Below the pieces are notes generated by a model. It ran no database searches and was not told the origin of the DNA. It saw only the letters and a program-made list of their open reading frames with translations. The position numbers and the translations under genes were made by a program. A stretch of DNA of 42,770 nt, from positions 1 through 42,770 of the forward strand of contig JAKUNL010000011.1 in assembly GCA_022451925.1 (NCBI GenBank), given 5' to 3'. The stretch is from Dehalococcoidia bacterium (lineage in GTDB: Bacteria; Chloroflexota; Dehalococcoidia; Lucifugimonadales; UBA3495). Shown one piece after another: positions 23,359 to 31,165 of the stretch (its first letter is position 1; every line of letters begins with the position of its first letter).

Positions 23359-24603
23359 TCAATCTTCAAAATGGCGAAGCAATGGTCGAGAAACGCCGAG
23401 CCATAGGGCGAAAAACAACGTGATTACTGCCGCGGCAGTCAATGCAATGGGCCACCCGATTACGTCGCCTGCTATTGCCAATGGCAGCGCACTCAAGAAA
23501 TGGATTCCGGGAGCAATCTGCAGAATACTCAGGACTCGGCCACGCAATTCAGTGGGAACGTTCAGTTGTACCAACGTGTTAACCAGAGGCCAGAACAACC
23601 CGGTGCTTCCAGCGCCAACAAAGAAAAAGAACACCCAGGACGCCGGATACCATGTTGACCAGGCGAATAAGGTAAGGAATCCGCACAGAATAATCAGCGT
23701 TCCGACCAAGAGCCATGCTTTGCGGCGAAAATCTCCCAGAGTTGCCAGGATAAAGCTCCCCAACAGTGACCCGAGACCGGCGCCCAACCACAAAAGCCCT
23801 GTCCCTCCTGCACCAACATCCAATACCTCTTCAGTGAATGCCGGTAATACTTGGCGATATGACATGGCGAAGAACGTGAATGCAAACGCAAGTCCTATGA
23901 CTGTGTAAAGGACCGGAGTGCATCTTACGCACTGCAATCCGGCTTGAAGGTCTCTAAAAATCTCCATCTTGGCGCCTGAAATTTTTGGTGGCAAGCCTCT
24001 GATCATGGCCAGAAACAATATACCTACCGCGTATAAACCCGCATTGACGAAAAGTGTTGGGCCAAGGCCTATCATTTCAATCAACCCACCGGCCAATGCC
24101 GGACCAAGGATCTGTCCCGACTGGTTCATCATGGAATGCAGGGCTACCGCATTCATCATGTCGCTACGCTCGACAAGGTCTGCCACCAGGGCCATTCTGG
24201 CGGGCATATTAATAGCTTGGACCGTTCCCAGGAAAAACGCGATTGTGAATATGTGCCATATTTCAAGGTGGCCAGTGATCTTAAGTACTGCTAATGCAAG
24301 TATCAGGGCAGAAACTGCGAAACGAGTGGAGATCAAAAGCCTGACCCTGTCGGTTCGATCTGCAATAACTCCGCCCAGCAAGGAAAAGAGCACGTTGGGT
24401 AGGCCGTAGGTGAAAATCACTAACCCGAGTTGGTAAGCTGATTCTGTGATGTCTAAAACCAATATGCCCACTGTGAGGAATTGCATCCCCTGGGCCATAG
24501 CCTGCGCGGCGCCGTTCAACCAAAACCAGCGGAAATTGCGGTTGCGGAGAGCGCTGAACATTTTCAACTTGCCCGCGTCTCTTGAGTCTGTTGTGGGTGT
24601 CAT
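23359..24603 (-). CDS. Major facilitator superfamily transporter (MFS_3 / EntS-like)
   Basis: 414 residues with about 12 hydrophobic helices. 'FSALRNRNFRWFWLNGAAQAMAQGMQFLTVGILVLDITESAYQLGLV' at the N-terminus and 'LLGGVIADRTDRVRLLISTRF' (loop 2-3 motif G-x-x-x-D-R) are characteristic of the MFS_3 group, which includes the enterobactin exporter EntS and macrolide efflux proteins. Export of a small molecule is likely; substrate unknown. It starts with ATG at 24603 and stands alone, downstream in orientation from the FdrA operon's end but separated by 265 bases with a long inverted repeat. Confidence 0.88.
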   Translation of the reverse strand: MTPTTDSRDAGKLKMFSALRNRNFRWFWLNGAAQAMAQGMQFLTVGILVLDITESAYQLGLVIFTYGLPNVLFSLLGGVIADRTDRVRLLISTRFAVSALILALAVLKITGHLEIWHIFTIAFFLGTVQAINMPARMALVADLVERSDMMNAVALHSMMNQSGQILGPALAGGLIEMIGLGPTLFVNAGLYAVGILFLAMIRGLPPKISGAKMEIFRDLQAGLQCVRCTPVLYTVIGLAFAFTFFAMSYRQVLPAFTEEVLDVGAGGTGLLWLGAGLGSLLGSFILATLGDFRRKAWLLVGTLIILCGFLTLFAWSTWYPASWVFFFFVGAGSTGLFWPLVNTLVQLNVPTELRGRVLSILQIAPGIHFLSALPLAIAGDVIGWPIALTAAAVITLFFALWLGVSRPLLRHFED

Positions 24604-24726
24604 TATAGGTTTGTGGTGAAGGTCAAGCCGAACATTGACGGTCTCTTCGTCGTTACGAGAAATCGCGACTAGGTATCCTGAGAATGGGCGTAATTATAAA
24701 GAATAGGTGGTTTTTGTAGAACCCTA

Positions 24727-24768
24727 AGATATTTTATTGGCTTCATCGTAGAAGACAATAAAATATCT
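24727..24768. terminator. Long AT-rich inverted repeat after the FdrA operon
   Basis: AGATATTTTATTG (24727-24739) and CAATAAAATATCT (24756-24768) are perfectly complementary over 13 bp. After one mismatch four more pairs (CTTC/GAAG) form, leaving a 6-base loop. It lies ~100 bases past the stop of the last operon gene and ~125 before the MFS start, so it could terminate the former or act as an operator for the latter. Confidence 0.5.
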
Positions 24769-24868
24769 CAAAGTCAAAAAGTTGTCATCATATGTGAGAA
24801 CTGGCCAAAGAGTTACAAGATTATTGCTAGTGGATTGGTACTTCACTATTCGGTATCAAAGGTATGGG

Positions 24869-25048
24869 TTAAAGGATCTTGTCCAAGATCGCTATGATTT
24901 CTGAGTCACCACCAGCAGGCGGCGACCAGTTCACGTGGATGACTTGAGTGCCCTGTGTTGCCAAGTTTTCAGCAAAATCCTCAACGCCGATGTTGATGGC
25001 GCTGATAGGTGAGGTTAATAGTTTGTCGACTTCTTTTTCTGGTTCCAA
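24869..25048 (-). CDS. 59-residue FdrA-associated small protein
   Basis: A hidden gene, translated by hand. The FdrA stop TAG (25051-25049) is followed immediately by TTG at 25048-25046; GGGAGG (25063-25058) sits 9 bases before it, inside the FdrA coding end, so translation is probably coupled. The product runs from 'LEPEKEVDKLL' through 'SAINIGVEDFAENLATQGT' and 'QVIHVNWSPPAGGDSEI' to 'IAILDKIL'. This matches the short 'fdrA domain' proteins known next to or fused with FdrA-type genes, whose core is N-x-G-x-E-x-F ... Q-G ... V-x-W-x-P-P-A-G-G. Its role is unknown; being paired with FdrA, it may be a subunit of the same carbamoyltransferase. Confidence 0.8.
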   Translation of the reverse strand: MEPEKEVDKLLTSPISAINIGVEDFAENLATQGTQVIHVNWSPPAGGDSEIIAILDKIL

Positions 25049-26590
25049 CTAATTAGACCTCCCTGATAGCAACTGCACGGCGTATTCGGCGGATTGGAAT
25101 CCCGACTTAAACACAATGGCTCCAGCCTGTTCCAGAACGGCAACTTGCTGATCCAAACCCTGGTGGTCGATCTCAGTACCGCAAATGGAAACGACTACGG
25201 TTAATTCATCGCCCCTCTGCTTTGCAATTTTCTTAGCGTCTATGATGGCCAGCGCAATCTCCCCACCTGGGTCGTTAGATGCCACATAACCAAGGATGCA
25301 GTCCAAGAGGATAACAGCCACAGTAGGGTCTTGAGCTTCTGACAGGATACGTTCAACCCTTAGGGATGAGTCCACCATGGGATGCGGCTTTCCTATAGTG
25401 AATTCGTCGGCGCCCATATCTAAGAGCGTGTGCTCGGTGCTCTTTGACGATGCTGACAGGTGTTTGTCTTTTTCTAGGGGCTCGTTAGAGTAAGCAGGCA
25501 TACCTGCGTCTCGAAGCACTTGCTGGGCTTGGTAGCACAGCGTCCCTCCGGAGAAGACGCCGCGCACGTATTTTTGGTTGGGCTTAAGCTTTCCCCGTTC
25601 CCGCTGTATTGATTCCGGTGTTATCTCGGACCCCTCATCAACTCGGATACCCCCGGCCAGTCTAATGGCTGCTGTGGTGGCTTCGTCAAGGTTATGAGTG
25701 GTTGTGATATTGTCGGTATCTGGAAACAATCCTTTTTCACTGCCAAGGAAGCAGGTAATCACAGGTTTGCTGCAGGCCGCTATCCGCTGGTTGACTAGAG
25801 CTAAAGTTTTGAGTCCTGGAGGCTTGGAGATTAGAAGGATGACCGCTGTATTGTGGTCTTTGTCCAGGGCGTCAATCGCCTGCATTGTGGAGATTCCGCC
25901 TATGTCGTCGGACAAGTCTCTGCCTCCTACCCCTATAGCGTGAGAGATTCCAGAACCCCATCTATGGGCGAGGGATGTAACTTCTTGGGTCCCAGTGCCT
26001 GAAGCACCAATGATGCCGATTGTCCCACTCTGGACTGCGTTGGCAAACCCGAGTCCTACTCCGCCAACTATACTGGTTCCGCAGTCGGGTCCCATGACTA
26101 TTAGGCCTTTTTCGGAGGCTGATTGCTTAAGTTCCAACTCATCTTCAATCGAAACATGGTCACTGAACAGGAAGACGTTCAGTCCTCTTTTCAAGGCCTG
26201 TCTTGCTTCTCTGGTTGCAAATTCACCGGGGACGGATATAACAGCTAGGTTGGAGTCTGGTTGCTGGGTCAAGGCCTGTTCGATGGTTTTGACGCGTCTA
26301 GTACTTGGCTTGCCAGTATCACGGACTAGGAAATTCTCTAGGGAATTAATGACATCTTGCGCAGTGTCTATTGAATCCGCTTTGATGGAAACTACCAAGT
26401 CGTTGCTGGAGGCCCCGAGGGTTTCAATGCCGGAATAACCGGCGTCGGCCAAGATTTCGATGTTCTTAGGAGTCCCCATGACTAATGCCGCATAATGGAT
26501 ACCAGGTTGTTCCCCTAGTTGTTTTGATATTCGCATGAGGAACACGGAATCGAAGTAACGGTTCTTTAGCATTGCTGACTCTGTAATCAT
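25049..26590 (-). CDS. fdrA: FdrA, acyl-CoA synthetase-like carbamoyltransferase component
   Basis: This is a 513-residue member of the FdrA family, built from succinyl-CoA-synthetase-alpha-like domains. The N-terminus 'FLMRISKQLGEQPGIHYAALVMGTPKNIEIL' is the FdrA hallmark. A CoA-binding-like Rossmann part ('LAVISVPGEFATREARQALKRGLNVFLFSDHVSIEDE', 'VMGPDCGTSIVGGVGLGFANAVQSGTIGIIGASGTGTQEVT') and a ligase-like C-terminal half follow. In E. coli FdrA with YlbE and YlbF has been linked to oxamate carbamoyltransferase, the step that releases carbamoyl phosphate from oxalurate in anaerobic allantoin use. The same three families occur here together. GGAG precedes the ATG at 26590, 12 bases after DUF1116. 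Confidence 0.93.
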   Translation of the reverse strand: MITESAMLKNRYFDSVFLMRISKQLGEQPGIHYAALVMGTPKNIEILADAGYSGIETLGASSNDLVVSIKADSIDTAQDVINSLENFLVRDTGKPSTRRVKTIEQALTQQPDSNLAVISVPGEFATREARQALKRGLNVFLFSDHVSIEDELELKQSASEKGLIVMGPDCGTSIVGGVGLGFANAVQSGTIGIIGASGTGTQEVTSLAHRWGSGISHAIGVGGRDLSDDIGGISTMQAIDALDKDHNTAVILLISKPPGLKTLALVNQRIAACSKPVITCFLGSEKGLFPDTDNITTTHNLDEATTAAIRLAGGIRVDEGSEITPESIQRERGKLKPNQKYVRGVFSGGTLCYQAQQVLRDAGMPAYSNEPLEKDKHLSASSKSTEHTLLDMGADEFTIGKPHPMVDSSLRVERILSEAQDPTVAVILLDCILGYVASNDPGGEIALAIIDAKKIAKQRGDELTVVVSICGTEIDHQGLDQQVAVLEQAGAIVFKSGFQSAEYAVQLLSGRSN

Positions 26591-26602
26591 AAAAAAGTTG
26601 CT

Positions 26603-27859
26603 CTACTCCAAACCGTACTTGGCGGCAAATGCTCGAAGTGCACTGTGAAAGCATGCCATGGGCGGGCGAACCAGTCCGGCACCTATGATGGAGTGTCCGG
26701 GTTCTTTATGGGCGATCGCCGTATCTATGATTGGTAACGTTCCGGAAGCGGCTACTTTTCTGATGTCTATTCCCACTGCTGTGCCTTCGAAACCGAGAGC
26801 GGGAATCGAATAATCGGGACTTAATCCTTCTGTTATCTCTCGCATATCTAGGCTGTAATTCAGAGCTTCTTCTGGAGTGCCTCCCACGAGAGAAAGGATT
26901 CCCGGTGCGGCGCCAATGGCGAATCCTCCCCAGCCTACGGTCTCAGTGATCGCAGAGTCCCCCATATCTAATCCTCCATCGTTCTCGTCATAACCAGGTA
27001 GATACAGGCCGTCTATGGCTGGCGCAGGGGCGGTGAACCACTGGTCGTTAAGACCACTCACATTGATACCAAATTCGTAACCGTTGCGGGCCATTGCTGT
27101 GACCACGGTCGAGTACTCGATATTCCGGGCGGCATCTGCAGCAGACTTGGCAGATGCCATCGCTAGTCCCAGAAACAACAAATCGTGGCTTGATATATAG
27201 GTGAGGGTGCTGATCAAATCTTGCGTGGAGACTCCGGATTCAATCATCGGAACACTCATAGCACCGGTAAATATGGCACTGGCGGCGTTGGGTCGGTTGT
27301 GCAGTTCATCTCCCATTTGTAAGGCTTTCGCTATGATAGGCTTCAGACTAAGTCCGTTCAGATGGCGGATACCATGTCCAATCGACGGAGCCCAAATATC
27401 TCTCCATTTTCGGAGTCCGTCTATTGCTCCAGCATGGTAATTCCCAAATTGTTGCTCGTCTTCGACTAACCGACAGTACGCCCGGTTACCGTGGGTACGG
27501 TTCTCGATAACATAGACGGGCAGGGACTTGGATATGGTTCCGGCCATAGGTCCGACTGCGCTATGGTGATGGTTGGGTTCAAGTTTCACGCCACCGCTAG
27601 CCAGTAATTGTTCGGCGCTCGCAATATCATTGGCCCAGCCTTCAAATATGACTATGGCAATTACAGCACCTTTTTGCGCGCCGCTCATGTGTACCCAGTT
27701 CACTGGAGGGCCGGAATGCAACACCATTCGGTCTTCCAACTTGGGAATGACCTCGCCGGCTGGTCGGATGTCCACCAGTACCGGATCAGCAGCAACAATC
27801 CGGTTGAAGGCCTCGGCGTTTGCGAACTCTATTTTTTCCTTTATGTCTATGGTTTCCAC
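26603..27859 (-). CDS. DUF1116 (YlbE-like) protein
   Basis: This is a 418-residue protein of the DUF1116 family. Typical segments: 'EAFNRIVAADPVLVDIRPAGEVIPKLEDRMVLHSGPPVNWVHMSGAQKGAVIAIVIFEGWA', 'MGDELHNRPNAASAIF', 'ETVGWGGFAIGAAPGI' and 'VGIDIRKVAASGTLPIIDTAIAHKEPGHSIIGAG'. The start is a GTG at 27859, inside the end of the DUF2877 gene (13-base overlap), so the two are translationally coupled. Homologous to E. coli YlbE, which is grouped with FdrA in the oxamate carbamoyltransferase. Its conserved Asp/His/Asn-rich motifs ('GDELHNR') may form the active site, but this is inference. Confidence 0.92.
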   Translation of the reverse strand: METIDIKEKIEFANAEAFNRIVAADPVLVDIRPAGEVIPKLEDRMVLHSGPPVNWVHMSGAQKGAVIAIVIFEGWANDIASAEQLLASGGVKLEPNHHHSAVGPMAGTISKSLPVYVIENRTHGNRAYCRLVEDEQQFGNYHAGAIDGLRKWRDIWAPSIGHGIRHLNGLSLKPIIAKALQMGDELHNRPNAASAIFTGAMSVPMIESGVSTQDLISTLTYISSHDLLFLGLAMASAKSAADAARNIEYSTVVTAMARNGYEFGINVSGLNDQWFTAPAPAIDGLYLPGYDENDGGLDMGDSAITETVGWGGFAIGAAPGILSLVGGTPEEALNYSLDMREITEGLSPDYSIPALGFEGTAVGIDIRKVAASGTLPIIDTAIAHKEPGHSIIGAGLVRPPMACFHSALRAFAAKYGLE

Positions 27860-28839
27860 TCCGTTATCTCATTAGTCATCAGGAACAATCCTACCAGCAT
27901 ACCGGTAAGCATATCCCAGCCGGAACTGTGGCCGATTTGAGTGATCCTTCGTACATGTCTTTCGGAATCAAATCTTGACTCTCTAGAAAGCACGTCGTCG
28001 GCCAGATCATGCAGAGATTCATGACTCTGTCCGCCGGCCAAGTCAGTTAATAGTGCATGGCTGATCTGTGAGGTCATCGACCGAGAATAGTTCAGCAACT
28101 TTGATGTATCTGCTTTATTCCACCATTTGTGAGTTGGATAGATGTTAGACAGGTGGTAGACCATAAACAGTAATCCACCGACGAAGTCGTCGCCAGAAGG
28201 TGTTAGCCCATGGCCAACCCCAATAAGATTCTGAACGAGGTCGAGAATGAATCGCGGGTTTCTGCACCTATACAATGATAGTAACTCTTGTATCTTTATC
28301 ACGCCTACAGAGATCAATGGTGATATTCCATTAGGCGGCAATTGCTGGTAAGAGGGGTTTTTAGAGAAAAATAACGGCAAACCCAAACCCAAATTCTCAC
28401 CTTCGTGCAGGTCGGTTGCAGTACGGAGCAGGTTGTCGAACTTAAGGGATAACTTTGTCCGAGATACAGCGTTTTCTGCGTCCGGTGCCTGTCGGTTCCA
28501 GACTTTACTTCCCGACAGGTCCAATCTTGTTCCGTCGCTGAAACAAACGTTATTGCCTTTAACCGAAACCCGCTGGCCAACCTGGATAGAGGACAAGTCG
28601 TAATTAGTGAGGAATGACCTAGGATGCGGCTGTTGATTAGCTGAGCAGCCGGCCAAGATATCACCCTCATTCGTTATGATGTAGACAGCCCTTGGACCGG
28701 CTATTGCAACCTCCCCTGAAAAGAATTGGCTGCTCAAATAATCACTGGCTTTGCTCCCAATCATGGTGACTTTGGAGTAGGTTTTTGAGGGCAAGTTCAT
28801 TCGGCTTTTGCATTGATGTGGGATTGCTGTCAGCTCCAT
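27847..28839 (-). CDS. DUF2877 (YlbF-like) protein
   Basis: This is a 330-residue member of DUF2877, identified by the hallmark 'IGVGHGLTPSGDDFVGGLL' near residues 208-226 plus the 'FSGEVAIAGPRAVYIITNEGDILAG' start and 'SLKFDNLLRTATDLHEGENLGLGLPLFF'. E. coli YlbF (the DUF2877 protein, not the unrelated B. subtilis YlbF) is encoded with FdrA and YlbE. No membrane segment or signal. The ATG at 28839 lies 9 bases after the amidase stop. Its own activity is unknown; a complex with FdrA and DUF1116 is plausible. Confidence 0.9.
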   Translation of the reverse strand: MELTAIPHQCKSRMNLPSKTYSKVTMIGSKASDYLSSQFFSGEVAIAGPRAVYIITNEGDILAGCSANQQPHPRSFLTNYDLSSIQVGQRVSVKGNNVCFSDGTRLDLSGSKVWNRQAPDAENAVSRTKLSLKFDNLLRTATDLHEGENLGLGLPLFFSKNPSYQQLPPNGISPLISVGVIKIQELLSLYRCRNPRFILDLVQNLIGVGHGLTPSGDDFVGGLLFMVYHLSNIYPTHKWWNKADTSKLLNYSRSMTSQISHALLTDLAGGQSHESLHDLADDVLSRESRFDSERHVRRITQIGHSSGWDMLTGMLVGLFLMTNEITEWKP

Positions 28840-28848
28840 GATTCCTGA

Positions 28849-30357
28849 TCAGGGCCTAAGCTCTGGGGTAATCGATTCCAGCGCGGAAGCTATGGCCAAG
28901 ATGATGCCATCGTCAAAGGGAGCACCAACTAATTGAGCTCCAATAGGGAGGCCGTTGGAAGTCAGACCGGCTGGTACAGATAGGGTGGGGAAACCAATCA
29001 TGCTCCAGGGAATACAGTTCTTGGAAAGGATGGTTAGGTATTCCTCGGTCTCTTCAGCCTTCACTGCTGGCACCAAGGTCGTTGGCATGATGAATGCGTC
29101 AAAGCGGTTCAGTTCTATGAGCATTCGCTCCTGGAACTCGGCTCGGAATCTCTGGGCGGTTATATAGTCGACAGCCTTAATCTGAGAGGCTTCATCAAGC
29201 TGTTCAAACACCTGTTTGATGTACTTTGGGCCGGCATTAGTAAAAGCTCTTTGATACGCGGCTGCTTCAACCCGGCTGATGATTAAGCCGAGGTTGTTGG
29301 CGAGACGGAAATCGTCTGCTGAAGGCATATTGGTCTCGATGATCTCAACGCCTAATGATTTCAATTTTTCCATGCATGTGTCAAAGGTTCTGAGGGTTTC
29401 CCGGTCTGCGCCATCAAGAGCTTCGACTGACAGACCTACGCGAAGTCCACTGATATCTTTGAACAGATAATCAGTATAGTCGTCTTTGGGCAAGTCGAGT
29501 GTCCCAGGATCCTTGGCGTCAAATCCCTGGATGATGTTCATCATTATTGCCACATCTTCGCTAGTGCTCCCCATAAGTCCTGTGTGGTCCATGGTCCATG
29601 AAAGAGTGACGATACCATCCGTGGAAACTAAGCCGTAGGTTGGTTTGTAGCCGAGCGTTCCGCATAATGACGCTGGGACTCTGATTGATGCTCTGGTGTC
29701 GGTGCCCACGCTAAGCAGGCTCATACCGGTTGAAACTGTTATGGCGGACCCTCCGCTTGATCCGCCAGGATCTCGGCTGGTGTCCCAAGGGTTTCGACTC
29801 TGTGGAGTGGTGACCCCCAGAGCAAACTCGTGAGTGTGTGCTTTGCCCACTATGACTGCTCCGGCTTCCCTAAGGAGTCTCACCGCTGTGGCATCGTCGT
29901 TGGGCATGAACCCTTCCATAACCTTGGAGCCAGCGCTGGTGGGCATGCCTTTAACGTGGATGACGTCTTTGACCGAGATTGGGAGACCGTGGACAGGGCT
30001 ACGTAACTTGCCCTCCGCGCGTTCATGGTCTAGTAACTCTGCAATAGCCATCGATTCTGCTTCAGGGGCTATGTGAGCAAATGCATTCAATTCTGGTTGT
30101 AGCCGATTTATCACGCCAAAGGCTCGTTTTAACTGTTCGACCGCAGACGTTGTTCCGTCGGCCATGAGGCGAGCAGCATTTGCCACCGGGCCTCGGCGCG
30201 GGGTTCCGGTCATTGCCGGAAGATTGCGAATGTCCCGTTTTTGGGACTTACCCATCTTGGCAACGCTGGAGATGAAACCGGGTCTACGGTCTACTTTGTC
30301 TGTGCTGAATGCTTGAGCATCTTCGATGGCAAGCCGAAAACTTGTACGGGTATCCAT
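28849..30357 (-). CDS. Amidase signature family hydrolase
   Basis: This is a 502-residue amidase. The Ser-cisSer-Lys triad is present: Lys130 in 'GLPISVKDV', Ser200 in 'DPGGSSGGS', Ser224 in 'DTRASIRVPA'; the spacings (70 and 24 residues) are those of the family. The oxyanion loop, usually D-T-G-G-S, reads D-T-R-A-S, an uncommon change next to the nucleophile. A ~50-residue N-terminal extension precedes the core. The family hydrolyses amides, including allophanate and carboxybiuret (AtzF, AtzE). Placed beside a biuret-hydrolase-like gene, an allophanate- or oxamate-type substrate is an attractive inference, but the AtzF C-terminal domain is absent. GGAG precedes the ATG. Confidence 0.9.
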   Translation of the reverse strand: MDTRTSFRLAIEDAQAFSTDKVDRRPGFISSVAKMGKSQKRDIRNLPAMTGTPRRGPVANAARLMADGTTSAVEQLKRAFGVINRLQPELNAFAHIAPEAESMAIAELLDHERAEGKLRSPVHGLPISVKDVIHVKGMPTSAGSKVMEGFMPNDDATAVRLLREAGAVIVGKAHTHEFALGVTTPQSRNPWDTSRDPGGSSGGSAITVSTGMSLLSVGTDTRASIRVPASLCGTLGYKPTYGLVSTDGIVTLSWTMDHTGLMGSTSEDVAIMMNIIQGFDAKDPGTLDLPKDDYTDYLFKDISGLRVGLSVEALDGADRETLRTFDTCMEKLKSLGVEIIETNMPSADDFRLANNLGLIISRVEAAAYQRAFTNAGPKYIKQVFEQLDEASQIKAVDYITAQRFRAEFQERMLIELNRFDAFIMPTTLVPAVKAEETEEYLTILSKNCIPWSMIGFPTLSVPAGLTSNGLPIGAQLVGAPFDDGIILAIASALESITPELRP

Positions 30358-30396
30358 TGGTCTCCAATATGGTTTTGGGTTTACTGGTTAATAATC

Positions 30397-31080
30397 TTAT
30401 GAGATCGCACTGATGAAGTCGTTGGAATTTGATACGGCGCCGAAAACTCCTCCCTGCATCTTGATCATCTTGAGTGCGGCCAGGTAATTGTCGTCGTCAG
30501 TTGCACCGGTGCAATCTTCCAAAAGTAGGCATTCATATCCAAGGTCATTGGCCTCGCGCATGGTGGTGTGAACACACACATCCGTAGTGATACCGGTGAG
30601 CACTATGTGTGTTACTCCGCGGTTTCTGAGAACGAGGTCCAGGTCTGTGTTGCTGAACGCTCCCTTAGTGGGTTTGTCGATGATCGGCTCGCCATTAATG
30701 GGAGCCAGTTCGTCTATGATCTCCCAACCAGGCTCACCTCGAACGAGGATACGCCCATTGGGTCCCGTGTCGCCTATTCCTGCTCCAATTTGACGGGATC
30801 GCCACAGTTTGTTAGGTGGGCAGTCGGATAGGTCTGGTTTGTGGCCTTCGCGTGTGTGTATGATGGTGATTCCGGGCGTGCCGCGGCAGGATTCTAGCAC
30901 GTTACGAGTTGGCTCCACTCCCTTTCTGGTGAGAGATATGTCGTAACCCATGGTATCTACGTAGCCGCCTGGCCCGCAGAAATCGTGCTGCCAATCTATA
31001 AGGAGCAGGGCTGTGCGGTTAGGGTCTATGTCACCGTCGTAAGGCCATTCATATGGGTCGGCGGAGATTGTTCTAGCCAC
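30397..31080 (-). CDS. Isochorismatase-like cysteine hydrolase, biuret hydrolase (BiuH/RutB) type
   Basis: 227 residues from a GTG at 31080 behind GAGGAGG. It closely follows the biuret hydrolase pattern as I know it: 'DPYEWPYDGD' start, 'LLIDWQHDFCGPGGYVDTMG' with Asp29, 'HTREGHKPDLSDCPPNKLWRS', 'GAGIGDTGPNGRILVRGEPGW', 'IIDKPTKGAF' with Lys136, 'LTGITTDVCVHTTMREAND' with nucleophile Cys169, and 'KMIKMQGGVFGAV' with Gln209 at the site thought to select biuret-like substrates. Known relatives split biuret to allophanate and ammonia, or ureidoacrylate (RutB). In this operon, N-carbamoyl compounds are the likely substrate class. Confidence 0.9.
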   Translation of the reverse strand: MARTISADPYEWPYDGDIDPNRTALLLIDWQHDFCGPGGYVDTMGYDISLTRKGVEPTRNVLESCRGTPGITIIHTREGHKPDLSDCPPNKLWRSRQIGAGIGDTGPNGRILVRGEPGWEIIDELAPINGEPIIDKPTKGAFSNTDLDLVLRNRGVTHIVLTGITTDVCVHTTMREANDLGYECLLLEDCTGATDDDNYLAALKMIKMQGGVFGAVSNSNDFISAIS

Positions 31081-31099
31081 AGTTTCCTCCTCGGAATGC

Positions 31100-31131
31100 G
31101 AGGCATGCCCGGGAAAACCTGAGCATGCCTC
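31100..31131 (-). terminator. Intercistronic hairpin after the BMP binding-protein gene
   Basis: GAGGCATGC (31100-31108) and GCATGCCTC (31123-31131) form a perfect 9-bp stem; after one mismatch four more pairs close an AAAA loop. It lies 35 bases past the receptor stop and 20 before the next start, with no U-tract, so it more likely protects the receptor mRNA or slows read-through than ends transcription. Confidence 0.65.
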
Positions 31132-31165
31132 TATGTTAGCCGTTGATCGTTAATTATGCTTGATG

